64,000 nt of DNA, taken from Bordetella sp. BOR01 (GTDB taxonomy: Bacteria > Pseudomonadota > Gammaproteobacteria > Burkholderiales > Burkholderiaceae_B). The stretch lies in contig NZ_JAHUWT010000001.1 of assembly GCF_019218885.1 (NCBI RefSeq), positions 1,364,001 through 1,428,000 on the forward strand, given 5' to 3'. Below, in pieces: positions 25,146 to 33,242 of this stretch. Under the pieces are notes generated by a model. It worked only from the letters and a program-made list of their open reading frames with translations. It did not search any database and was not told the origin of the DNA. Positions within the stretch are counted from its first letter, which is position 1. Every line of letters begins with the position of its first letter. Position numbers and translations under genes: made by a program.

Positions 25146-26126
25146 CTACTCGCCCCGGATGCTTGCCTTCTGGATCACATCCGTCCACTTGGCCATTTCG
25201 GCGTCGATGAATTTGCCGAACTCGGCGGCGCTGCCTGGGTGCGGTTCCATGCCTTGGGCCAGGAAGCGCTTGCTGATTCCGGGGTCCACCAGTGCGCGGT
25301 TGATTTCCGTGTCCAGGCGCTGGACGACGGTGGCGGGCACGCCGGCCGGCGCCATGAATCCATACCATCCGGCAGCGATCACATTGGGTAGGCCCTGCTC
25401 GCGCAATGTGGGCGCTTGCGGGTAGATCGCGCTGCGTTCGGCCGACGCGACGCCCAGCACGCGCAGTTTGCCGCTTTCGATATGCGGCAGCGCGGCCGTG
25501 ATGGCAGTCAGCGTGGCATCGAGGCGGCCGGCCAGCAGGTCGGTGTAGGCCATGACATCGCCGCGGTACTGCACCGTCAGGCCTTTGACATCGGCATCGC
25601 GCAGGAACAGTTCCGCGGCCAGGTGAGGCAGCGAGCCATTGCCGGGCGAACCGAAGGTCAGGCCGTTGGCCTGTGACTTGCCGTAGGCAATCAATTCTTG
25701 TGCGGTCTTGGCCGGCGATTGCGCGTTGACGACCAGAAAAAGCGGAACCGTGGCTGACATGGCCACCGGCTGGAGATCTTTCTTGGGGTCGTAGCCCAGC
25801 TTGCCGTACAGCGCCTGCAGCGTGGAATAGGGGGCGGCGGCGTACAGGATGGTGTAGCCGTCGGCCGGGGCCTGGGCCACGAACTCATTGCCCAGCCGGG
25901 TGCCCGCGCCGGCCTTGTTTTCGACGATGAAAGTCTGGCCGAGACGTTTCGCCAGGTACTCGCCCAGCAGCCGCGCCGACAGATCGTTGGGGCCCCCGGC
26001 CCCGTACGGCGCCACGATCTTCACGGTGCGGGCAGGCCATTCGTCCTGCGCGAACACGCGCGGCGCCGCACCGGCGCAGGCGGCCGCGGCAGCTGCGCCC
26101 AACAAGGTCCTTCGGCTCATTTTCAT
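25146..26126 (-). CDS. Bug/TctC-family solute receptor with Tat-like signal
   Basis: A 326-residue receptor whose N-terminus MKMSRRTLLGAAAAAACAGA fits the twin-arginine consensus (SRRxLL) better than a Sec signal; cleavage after VFAQ is likely. The mature protein shows WPARTVKIVAPYGAGG, FIVENKAGAGT and PADGYTILY. It is a single leftward gene divergent from the LysR gene at 26326, with an inverted repeat between them, so LysR control is likely. Its ligand may be the acid activated by the CoA-ligase fusion encoded beyond that LysR gene. Confidence 0.92.
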   Translation of the reverse strand: MKMSRRTLLGAAAAAACAGAAPRVFAQDEWPARTVKIVAPYGAGGPNDLSARLLGEYLAKRLGQTFIVENKAGAGTRLGNEFVAQAPADGYTILYAAAPYSTLQALYGKLGYDPKKDLQPVAMSATVPLFLVVNAQSPAKTAQELIAYGKSQANGLTFGSPGNGSLPHLAAELFLRDADVKGLTVQYRGDVMAYTDLLAGRLDATLTAITAALPHIESGKLRVLGVASAERSAIYPQAPTLREQGLPNVIAAGWYGFMAPAGVPATVVQRLDTEINRALVDPGISKRFLAQGMEPHPGSAAEFGKFIDAEMAKWTDVIQKASIRGE

Positions 26127-26231
26127 GCTTGTCTCTCCTGTTGTTCGAATAAGAATAAGTAGGGAGCGTTCGCCGCGGTATCCGCCGGAAATCGAAGCCT
26201 GCACGAAGCTCGAGAGGCGATGATAGATGCC

Positions 26232-26287
26232 GGGTTCTATTAGGACAATTTTCAAATTATTGATGACCTAGAACCCTGGGTTATAAA
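26232..26287 (+). promoter_or_regulatory. LysR promoter and inverted repeat in the Bug/LysR region
   Basis: GGGTTCTA (26232-26239) is the reverse complement of TAGAACCC (26269-26276). TTGATG (26260-26265), 16 bases, TATAAA (26282-26287) forms a good promoter for the LysR gene, leaving a leader of about 30 bases. The second arm lies in the spacer, and AACCC-T-GGGTT (26272-26282) abuts the -10, which fits autorepression. Confidence 0.6.
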
Positions 26288-26325
26288 TTGGCTTTTACTT
26301 CCCGACAGGCGGCAAAGGACACTCC

Positions 26326-27234
26326 ATGGCGCTCGAAGTCACAGTGAGGCAACTGCGCGCTTTCATCACCGTACTCGAATGCGGCAGCTTTTCAGAGGCG
26401 GCCGACACGATGCATCTGTCGCAGGCGGCGTTGAGCGGCCTGGTCAAGGAACTGGAAAACCGGCTGGGCGTGCGGCTGCTGGACCGCAACACGCGCAGCG
26501 TCGGCGCCTCGGTGGTGGGCGCCGCGTTCGAGCCCATGGTGCGCCGCGTGCTGGTTAACCTGGATGAAGCCCTGGACAGCGTGACCAACTTGAAAGAGCT
26601 GCGCCGGGGCCTGGTGCGGGTGGCCGCGCCCGAGACCTTGTCGTGCACGCTGTTGCCCGAACTGATCGCCGGCTACGGGGCGCGCTATCCGGGCGTGGAT
26701 GTCCGGTTCGATGACGTGCCGATCGAGCAAGTGCTGGCCGGCCTGCACAACGGCAGTGCCGATCTCGGCTTCGGCCCGGCGGGTGTACTGGCCGACGATG
26801 CGGTGCAGGCCCACTTGATCCGCATCGACCCGCTGTGGGCGGCGCTGCGCGCTGATGATCCGCTGGCGGCAGGGGAATCGGTAAGCTGGAAGGCGCTGCG
26901 CACGCGGCCACTGATCAATTACATGCCCAACCTGGCGCTCAATGTGCTGAGCAATGTGCCGTCGCGCCACCATCCCGAGGAAATCGTGCCGGTGCATCGT
27001 GTCAATACGGCCTTGGCCTTGTTGCGGGTGAGGCCGGGCTTTGTGATCTGCCCATCCATGGCGCGATCGCTGGTCGAGGGCTTTGGCCTGGTGTTCCGGC
27101 CGCTATGCCAGCCTACCGTGACGTGGCGCATTGCGCTGTTCGCCCGCGACCGGTCGACTTTGTCGCCCGCGGTGGAGAGCTTTCTGGACTATGCCCTGGA
27201 AACCGCCCAGGCCGGCGAAGGTGGCCGTGCGTAG
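26326..27234 (+). CDS. LysR-family transcriptional regulator
   Basis: A 302-residue LysR protein: DNA-binding part FITVLECGSFSEAADTMHLS with LSQAALSGLVKELE, then LLDRNTRSV and an effector domain. It stands between a divergent Bug gene and the downstream acyl-CoA synthetase fusion and SDR genes. A perfect T-N11-A motif lies in the 202 bases before that fusion gene. Control of both sides by this protein is the simplest reading. The start follows AAAGGAC. Confidence 0.9.
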   Translation: MALEVTVRQLRAFITVLECGSFSEAADTMHLSQAALSGLVKELENRLGVRLLDRNTRSVGASVVGAAFEPMVRRVLVNLDEALDSVTNLKELRRGLVRVAAPETLSCTLLPELIAGYGARYPGVDVRFDDVPIEQVLAGLHNGSADLGFGPAGVLADDAVQAHLIRIDPLWAALRADDPLAAGESVSWKALRTRPLINYMPNLALNVLSNVPSRHHPEEIVPVHRVNTALALLRVRPGFVICPSMARSLVEGFGLVFRPLCQPTVTWRIALFARDRSTLSPAVESFLDYALETAQAGEGGRA

Positions 27235-27288
27235 GGCGCGCGCCAGGTGCCAGCCGCATGGGGCGCCGCTGGCGGGGATTGGCAATAA

Positions 27289-27353
27289 ATAAGATGAACT
27301 TATAAAAAGCTCGGAAATCTCGTATTGTCTGATAAAAAGCGGACGCGTATCTT
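27289..27353 (+). promoter_or_regulatory. LysR box and promoter before the acyl-CoA synthetase fusion
   Basis: ATAAG-ATGAA-CTTAT (27289-27303) contains a symmetric T-N11-A LysR box (27290-27302). Twenty-two bases on, TTGTCT (27325-27330), 17 bases, TATCTT (27348-27353) forms a plausible promoter. The box-to-promoter distance suits a LysR activator. The rest of the 202-base gap holds nothing else I can name. Confidence 0.5.
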
Positions 27354-27436
27354 AGGCGGCCGGCCTCGAGTGTCCGCATGGTGTGGATGCCGATTGCAGT
27401 TCGCAGGGGCCCGCCTCGATCCTTGCCCCGCCGCCC

Positions 27437-30400
27437 ATGACTTTGCCAGACCTCGATTCTTTCCTGTCGCCGCGCTCCATCGCCATCGTTGGCGCTTCGT
27501 CCCATTCCAGCAAGGTTGGCGCCGCACCGGTGCGATACCTGGTCGAGCACGGCTACCGTGGCGACATCTATCCGGTCAACGCCAGGGTAGAGGCAATCGA
27601 AGGGTGCCGGGCCTATGCGTCGCTGCGCGCCATCGGCCGGCCGATCGACCTGGCGATCTTCGCCATTCCGGCCTCGGGCGCCGATGCGGCGCTCGATGAC
27701 GCGATTGCGGCAAGCGTGAAGAATATCGTCATGTTTTCGGCGGGCTACGCCGAGATGGGCGCGCAGGGTGAAATGGCGCAGCGCGCGTTTGCGGAGAAGG
27801 CCCGGGCGGCAGGCATCCGCCTGCTGGGCCCCAACTGCCTGGGCTTCATGAATGTTGCGCAGTCGGTGTATGCGACCTTCTCGCCGGTGGTGTCGACCGG
27901 GCTGGCCAAGACAGGCAAGGTAGGGCTGGTCAGCCAAAGCGGTGCGTTCGGCGCCTATGCCTATGCAATGGCGCGCCAGCGCGATGTGGGCCTTTCCATG
28001 TGGGTGACCACCGGCAACGAGTCGGATATCGACGTGGCGGACTGCATTGCGTGGATGGCACGCGACCCGGCAACGCAGGTCATCATGGCCTATCTGGAAG
28101 GATGCCGCGACGGCCGGAAACTCAGGCAGGCACTGGACCTGGCGCGCGCCGCGGACAAGCCGGTCGTGGTGGTGAAAGTGGGCCGCACGGCGCTGGGCGC
28201 CGTCGCGGCGGCATCGCATACCGCTGCCTTGGCGGGGGACGATGAGGTATACCAGGCGCTGTTTCGCCAGCATGGCGCGTGGCGGGCCCGCACGATAGAA
28301 GAGTTCTTCGACATCGCCCATTGCCTTGCGGTGTCTGGCCGGCCGGCCAATACCCGGGTGGGCTTGTTGACGGTGTCGGGCGGCGTCGGAGTGATGATGG
28401 CCGACGATGCGACCGAGGCGGGACTGGATGTCGCCGAGCTGCCCGCCGCCGCGCAAGCGATGATCCGCGCCCGCGTGCCATTGGCGGCAACCCAGAATCC
28501 GGTCGACCTGACCGGCCAGGTGACGGCCGACCCTACGCTGCTGGAGACGGCCGCGCGCGCGATGTTGGGCGAGGCGGGCCACGGAAGCCTGTTGATCTTC
28601 CTGGCGGCGTTTGGCAGCACACCCGCCATGCTCGCCATCCAGCAGAAGTTGGCCCGCGACTTGCGGCAGGAGTTTCCGGGGGCATTGGTGATGTTCAGCA
28701 CCTTGGCCGACGCGGCGCAGCAGCGCGCGCTGCAAGAGCAGGGATGCCTGTGCTATTCCGATCCGGCCAGGGCCATTCGTGTGCTGGCCGCCATGCGTTT
28801 TTTCCATGCCCACAGGCAGCGGCCGGCAGTGTCTGCGCCAAGCGCGCCGGCGCCGTCGGTGATGCTGCGGCCGGGGGCCTATAGCGAGGCCGAGGCAATG
28901 CAGGTGCTGCGGGACAGCGGGATACCGGTGGTGCCCGCGTGCCGCGCGCATTCCCGTGCAGACGCAATGGACCATGCGCGTAGCCTCGGCTTCCCGGTAG
29001 CGATGAAGGTGTTGTCGGCCGATATCACGCACAAGAGCGACATGGGCGGCGTGATATTGAACGTGGGCGATGCGGACGAGGCCGGTGCGGCGTACGACCG
29101 CATCATGGCTGCTGCCGCTGCGGCGGCCCCGGACGCACGGATCCAGGGCGTGCTGGTCGCGCCGATGGTGCGGGGTGGCGTGGAATGCATCCTGGGGGTG
29201 CGCCGGGATCCTGTCCTGGGGGCTGTGGTGATGCTGGGGTCGGGAGGCGTCAATGTCGAACTATTGCGGGATGTGGCTTTCCGGCTGGCCCCGGTCGATC
29301 ATCGGCAGGCGCGCGACATGATCGGCGAACTGAAGACCGCGCCGCTGTTCAGCGGTTTCCGCGGTGCGCCACCTGCGGACGTGGATGGCCTGGCCGAGGC
29401 CATCGTGCGGCTCTCGCAGTTTGCGCTGGCGGCCGGAGACACCCTGGATGCCGTCGAGCTGAACCCGTTCGTGGTGCTGCCCGAAGGGCAGGGGGCATGC
29501 GCGCTGGATGCGGTGTTGCTGACCCGCGCCGCGCCTGTCGCGACACCGGCCGCGCGGACAGCGGTACTGGCTACCCTGCCGCTGTTCGAGATGGCGCGCA
29601 TGCGCGCGTCGAACACGGCGCGCAAGCACCCGGCCGCCGGTTTCGCGGGCGACAGCGCGGTGTCGAGAATGCGCTGGGTGAACCAGTTCACGCATACCCG
29701 GCGATTGCGCAGCCCGGACGACAAAGAAGTCGTGACGCCGAATAACGACACGCTGTTTACCAATGCGTGGCTGGACCTGTCGGCAGGGCCGCTGGTCATC
29801 GACGTTCCGGAAATGGGGCGGCGGTACTGGGTACTTGGTTTTCTCGACGCCTGGACCAATCCCTGGGCCTATGCCGGACGGCGCACCACCGGCGGCGATG
29901 CGCAGCGCCTGTTCGTGCACGGCCCCGGCTGGCAAGGCGATGTGCCGGCCGGCATGCACTGCATCAGCGCGCCCAGCGACGATGTGTGGATCATAGGCCG
30001 CATCCTGGTCGATGCCGACCCGGCGGACCTGGCGGAAGTCCATGCACTGCAGGATCGCTTTGCCATTCATCGGCTCGATGGGAAGGTTGCGCTGTCGCGC
30101 ATCGATACCCTGCTCGGCAATCGCGACACCGGTGTGCCCGACGCCCGTGAATACCTGCGCGTGCTTGGCGTCATGCTGGAACGCAACCCACCCGCTGCCG
30201 CCTTGCCGTCATGGCCGCCCGCAATGGAAGACCTGCAGGCCGCCTTGAATGAGGTCTACACCGAATTGCGCGACGTCGCCCAGCCGTCGGAATTGGGCGG
30301 CGGCTGGACGACGGCTGTTGCCGTACGCACCAGCTTTGGCGATGACATCGTGACGCGCGCACGCGTGGCGCGCAACTGGATCGGCACGCTGGGTATCGAC

Positions 30401-30793
30401 GAGGCCATGTACATCATGGCTGAAGTCGATGCCGATGGCGAGCCTTTGACGGGCGCGCGACGCTATGTGCTGCGCTTTCCTTCGGACGGGGGGCCGCGGG
30501 TGGGTGCATTCTGGTCGATCACCCTGTATCGCCGCAGCGATTGCCTGCTGGCGGCGAACCCCATCGGCCGGCACTCGATCGGCGACCGCACGCCAGGGCT
30601 GCGCCACGACGAGGATGGCGGCCTGAGTATCCGGATTCAGGCCGAGGATCCCGGGCCGGGCAAGAACTGGCTGCCCGCGCCCGCCGGCCAGGGTTTCTAT
30701 CTGACACTGCGGCTGTACCAGCCCCGGCACGAGCATCTGGATGGTACTTTCGATTACCCGGCGGTGCGGCGCGTGGACCGAGGCCAGGCCTGA
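27437..30793 (+). CDS. ADP-forming acyl-CoA synthetase fused to DUF1254 and DUF1214
   Basis: An 1118-residue protein in one uninterrupted frame. Residues about 1-470 match the alpha part of ADP-forming acetyl-CoA synthetase: SPRSIAIVGASS CoA-binding start, GLVSQSGAFG, and the phosphorylated His in SHTAALAG near 260. Residues about 480-705 match the ATP-grasp beta part (GFPVAMKVLSADITHKSD, His near 530; ELNPFVV). From about 714 a DUF1254 domain begins (VVTPNNDTLFTNAWLDL near 766), and about 955-1110 is DUF1214 (FWSITLY, GRHSIGDRT, NWLPAP, LTLRLYQP). The synthetase makes acyl-CoA from an acid with ATP and CoA; the DUF functions are unknown, and stand-alone versions are often exported. No signal peptide or membrane segment is visible. 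ATG at 27437 was chosen because the family motif starts 12 residues later, although no ribosome binding site is seen. An SDR gene follows. Confidence 0.9.
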   Translation: MTLPDLDSFLSPRSIAIVGASSHSSKVGAAPVRYLVEHGYRGDIYPVNARVEAIEGCRAYASLRAIGRPIDLAIFAIPASGADAALDDAIAASVKNIVMFSAGYAEMGAQGEMAQRAFAEKARAAGIRLLGPNCLGFMNVAQSVYATFSPVVSTGLAKTGKVGLVSQSGAFGAYAYAMARQRDVGLSMWVTTGNESDIDVADCIAWMARDPATQVIMAYLEGCRDGRKLRQALDLARAADKPVVVVKVGRTALGAVAAASHTAALAGDDEVYQALFRQHGAWRARTIEEFFDIAHCLAVSGRPANTRVGLLTVSGGVGVMMADDATEAGLDVAELPAAAQAMIRARVPLAATQNPVDLTGQVTADPTLLETAARAMLGEAGHGSLLIFLAAFGSTPAMLAIQQKLARDLRQEFPGALVMFSTLADAAQQRALQEQGCLCYSDPARAIRVLAAMRFFHAHRQRPAVSAPSAPAPSVMLRPGAYSEAEAMQVLRDSGIPVVPACRAHSRADAMDHARSLGFPVAMKVLSADITHKSDMGGVILNVGDADEAGAAYDRIMAAAAAAAPDARIQGVLVAPMVRGGVECILGVRRDPVLGAVVMLGSGGVNVELLRDVAFRLAPVDHRQARDMIGELKTAPLFSGFRGAPPADVDGLAEAIVRLSQFALAAGDTLDAVELNPFVVLPEGQGACALDAVLLTRAAPVATPAARTAVLATLPLFEMARMRASNTARKHPAAGFAGDSAVSRMRWVNQFTHTRRLRSPDDKEVVTPNNDTLFTNAWLDLSAGPLVIDVPEMGRRYWVLGFLDAWTNPWAYAGRRTTGGDAQRLFVHGPGWQGDVPAGMHCISAPSDDVWIIGRILVDADPADLAEVHALQDRFAIHRLDGKVALSRIDTLLGNRDTGVPDAREYLRVLGVMLERNPPAAALPSWPPAMEDLQAALNEVYTELRDVAQPSELGGGWTTAVAVRTSFGDDIVTRARVARNWIGTLGIDEAMYIMAEVDADGEPLTGARRYVLRFPSDGGPRVGAFWSITLYRRSDCLLAANPIGRHSIGDRTPGLRHDEDGGLSIRIQAEDPGPGKNWLPAPAGQGFYLTLRLYQPRHEHLDGTFDYPAVRRVDRGQA

Positions 30794-30829
30794 ACAGGCT
30801 CGGGACTATCCGCAAACACAGGAGGCAGT

Positions 30830-31720
30830 ATGTCGAAACGACTGGAGCACCGCGTGGCCATCGTGACCGGTGCCGGCGGCGGGCTGGGGCGCACCCATGC
30901 CCTGGAACTGGCAAGGCAGGGCGCGCGGGTGGTGATCAATGACCTGGGCGATGCGGCACAGGCCGTGGCGGGCGAGATCCGCGCGGCCGGCGGCCAGGCC
31001 ATGGCGCTGGCGGGCGACGTGACGCGGTACGCCGACATGGAAAGCCTGGCTGCGCTTGCGGTGTCGACCTTCGGCCGTATCGACATCCTGGTGAACAATG
31101 CAGGCATCTTGCGCGACAGGACTTTCGCCAAGATGTCCCTGGAAGATTTTCGCCTGATGCTGGATGTCCATGTCATGGGAGCCGTCAACGCAACCAGGGC
31201 CGTGTGGCCCCGGATGCAGGCGCAGGCTTATGGGCGCATCGTGATGACGACTTCTTCGTCGGGCTTGTATGGCAACTTCGGGCAATCGAACTATGGCGCG
31301 GCCAAGATGGCGCTGGTCGGCCTGATGCAGACCCTGTCGCTCGAAGGCGCCAAATACAACGTGCGGGTGAATTGCCTGGCGCCCAGCGCCATGACAGCGA
31401 TGACCGAGGGTTTGATGGATGAGGCGGCCACGGCGGTGTTGACGCCAGAGCGGGTCAGCCCCGGCCTGGTTGCCCTGGTTGGCGATGATGCGCCGACGCG
31501 CATGATCCTGCTGGCCGGCGGAGGAAGCTACGAATGTGCCCACATTACGATGACCCAGGGCATTTATGTCGGGGATGCGGACGACCAGGTCGAAGCGCTG
31601 TGCGGCCAGATGGCCCAGGTCCAGGCGCAGGCTGGCCAGTGCGTTCCGGCTTCGGGATGGGAGCAGCCGCGCCACGAGCTGGCCAAGGCCGGGGCGAACG
31701 CCCGCCCGACAGGATCGTAG
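30830..31720 (+). CDS. Short-chain dehydrogenase, 3-hydroxyacyl-CoA dehydrogenase (HSD17B4)-like
   Basis: A 296-residue SDR resembling the dehydrogenase module of multifunctional beta-oxidation protein type 2. Motifs are TGAGGGLGRTHA, VINDLG (an NAD-type Asp), VNNAGILRD, a Ser in TTSSSGLYGNFGQ, and NYGAAK with Tyr and Lys. It likely oxidises a 3-hydroxyacyl-CoA to the 3-ketoacyl-CoA. It lies 36 bases after the acyl-CoA synthetase fusion with an AGGAGG site, so activation and oxidation of one acid may be linked. No hydratase or thiolase gene is adjacent. Confidence 0.87.
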   Translation: MSKRLEHRVAIVTGAGGGLGRTHALELARQGARVVINDLGDAAQAVAGEIRAAGGQAMALAGDVTRYADMESLAALAVSTFGRIDILVNNAGILRDRTFAKMSLEDFRLMLDVHVMGAVNATRAVWPRMQAQAYGRIVMTTSSSGLYGNFGQSNYGAAKMALVGLMQTLSLEGAKYNVRVNCLAPSAMTAMTEGLMDEAATAVLTPERVSPGLVALVGDDAPTRMILLAGGGSYECAHITMTQGIYVGDADDQVEALCGQMAQVQAQAGQCVPASGWEQPRHELAKAGANARPTGS

Positions 31721-31757
31721 ATAATGCCGGGTGTGGCCCCAGCCTTGACGCACCCCC

Positions 31758-32207
31758 ATGAGAACCGATAGCCGCCTTTCCCGCATGCTGCATGTGCTGC
31801 TGCATATGGCCCGTGCCGACCTGCCCATGACGTCCGAGCAGATCGCGGGCATGCTGGGCACCAACGCCGCTGTCGTGCGGCGTACCATGGCGGGCCTGCG
31901 CAAGGCGGGCTATGTGCAATCGGACAAGGGGCATCACGGCGGCTGGCGGCTGGCGCGCGGCCTGGACCGTATTACGCTGCTCGACGTGCACCATGCGGTG
32001 GGCGGCCCGCGCATCTTCGCGATTGGCGCCGACCGCGACAACCCCGACTGCGCGGTAGAGCGCGTGGTCAACGCGGCGCTTGCCGACGCTTTGCAGCAGG
32101 CCGAAGCCCTGCTGGTCCAGAAGCTGGGTTCGGTCAGCCTGGCTGACCTGGCGGGGCAGTTCGATGCCCTGTGCCGTGCCGACGCCGGCGCCCGCAAGCA
32201 CCGCTGA
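31758..32207 (+). CDS. Rrf2-family transcriptional regulator
   Basis: A 149-residue winged-helix protein (LSRMLHVLLHMA, MTSEQIAGMLGTNAAVVRRTMAGLRKAG, KGHHGGWRLAR). It has two Cys but not the three-Cys cluster motif of IscR or NsrR, so it resembles the YwnA-type thiol- or ligand-sensing group. A palindrome before the next gene, a thioredoxin-reductase-like flavoprotein, is its likely operator. It starts 37 bases after the SDR gene and may be a separate unit. Confidence 0.85.
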   Translation: MRTDSRLSRMLHVLLHMARADLPMTSEQIAGMLGTNAAVVRRTMAGLRKAGYVQSDKGHHGGWRLARGLDRITLLDVHHAVGGPRIFAIGADRDNPDCAVERVVNAALADALQQAEALLVQKLGSVSLADLAGQFDALCRADAGARKHR

Positions 32208-32281
32208 ACACCTGCGACGCTGCCCAGGCAGCACGCCGGGGCCGTTGCCCTGGCGGATGGCCTCTTATCTTGCGCTTTAAT

Positions 32282-32298
32282 GTATCATTAAAAGATAC
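32282..32298. promoter_or_regulatory. Inverted repeat GTATC-N7-GATAC, probable Rrf2 operator
   Basis: GTATC (32282-32286) and GATAC (32294-32298) flank ATTAAAA in a locally AT-rich stretch, 34 bases before the flavoprotein ATG. The site and the adjacent Rrf2 gene suggest repression of the flavoprotein. Confidence 0.55.
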
Positions 32299-32331
32299 GT
32301 GAAATTCGCAACCCACCTGGATGAGGTCTTC

Positions 32332-33219
32332 ATGGATTACGAGGTGATCATTATTGGCGGCAGCTATGCCGGCTTGTCGGCCGGCCTGCAGTTGGCGCGG
32401 GCACGGCGCACGGTACTGGTGATCGATGCCGGGCAGCGCCGCAACCGCTACGCCGCGCATTCGCACGGCTTCTTGACGCAAGACGGCAAGCCGCCCGGGC
32501 AGATTGCCGCCGAAGGACGCGCGCAGTTGATGCGGTACGCCACGGTGCAGTGGCTGGACGGCCAGGTGGTCCACGCGCAGCCCATGCCGGGGGGGTTCCA
32601 GGTAAGGCTGCAAGAAGGAACCCCCCATACCGCCCAGCGCATCATCCTGGCCGCGGGTGTGGAAGACGAGTTGCCGCCGTTGCCGGGCTTGGCGCAGCGC
32701 TGGGGCAAGCACGTGTTCCATTGCCCCTATTGCCACGGCTATGAATTGCAGCAGGGTCGCATCGGCGTGCTGGCGGTTTCCGCGATGTCGCTGCACCAGG
32801 CACTGATGCTGCCCGACTGGGGGGCGACCACGCTGTTCCTGAATGGCGCCTTCGAGCCGGACGCCGAGCAGCAGGCGCACTTGCGGGCGCGCGGCGTGCA
32901 GGTGGAAGCGGGCGGGGTGCAACGCCTGGATGGCGAAACCCTGGATGTCGTCATGCAGGATGGCCGCGTGTTCGCGCTGGACGGCATGTTCGTGGCAACG
33001 CGCGTAAAACCCGGCCCGCTGGCTGCGCAATTGGGTTGCGTACTGGAAGACGGGCCGCTGGGCGCTTACGTGAAGACGGACCCGATCAAGGCGACCACGG
33101 TGCCGGGCGTGTTCGCGTGCGGCGACTTGGGGCGCGCGGCCGGCTCGGTTGCGCTGGCCGTGGGCGATGGCGCCATGGCGGGCGCGGCGGCGCATCGTAC
33201 GCTGATGTTCGGGTTGTGA
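32332..33219 (+). CDS. Thioredoxin-reductase-like FAD/NAD(P) oxidoreductase
   Basis: A 295-residue flavoprotein. FAD-binding GGSYAGLSAGLQLA near the N-terminus, active-site C-x-x-C in CPYCHGY near 137-140, and the C-terminal FAD motif GVFACGDLGRA are seen. The usual NAD(P) GxGxxA motif is poorly conserved (IGVLAVSAMSLHQA). Such Rrf2-linked proteins are thioredoxin-reductase relatives whose electron partner is often unknown. The ATG at 32332 was preferred to the GTG at 32299, which overlaps the operator. Confidence 0.85.
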   Translation: MDYEVIIIGGSYAGLSAGLQLARARRTVLVIDAGQRRNRYAAHSHGFLTQDGKPPGQIAAEGRAQLMRYATVQWLDGQVVHAQPMPGGFQVRLQEGTPHTAQRIILAAGVEDELPPLPGLAQRWGKHVFHCPYCHGYELQQGRIGVLAVSAMSLHQALMLPDWGATTLFLNGAFEPDAEQQAHLRARGVQVEAGGVQRLDGETLDVVMQDGRVFALDGMFVATRVKPGPLAAQLGCVLEDGPLGAYVKTDPIKATTVPGVFACGDLGRAAGSVALAVGDGAMAGAAAHRTLMFGL

Positions 33220-33225
33220 GGGGGC

Positions 33226-33242
33226 GCCGGCGCGATGCCGGC
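33226..33242. terminator. Hairpin between convergent flavoprotein and MFS genes
   Basis: GCCGGC (33226-33231) and GCCGGC (33237-33242), each self-complementary, can pair across GCGAT. It lies directly between two convergent stop codons and could end both transcripts, though no T-run is present. Confidence 0.4.

Noticed and set aside
27113-29032. 639-codon open frame on the minus strand
   Set aside because: Antisense to the acyl-CoA synthetase fusion, Arg/His-rich with no motif, while the plus-strand gene has clear catalytic motifs.
29560-29600. Possible separate start for a stand-alone DUF1254-DUF1214 gene
   Set aside because: No stop codon, ribosome binding site or frame change is seen at the junction; the frame runs straight through, so one fused gene is the simpler reading.
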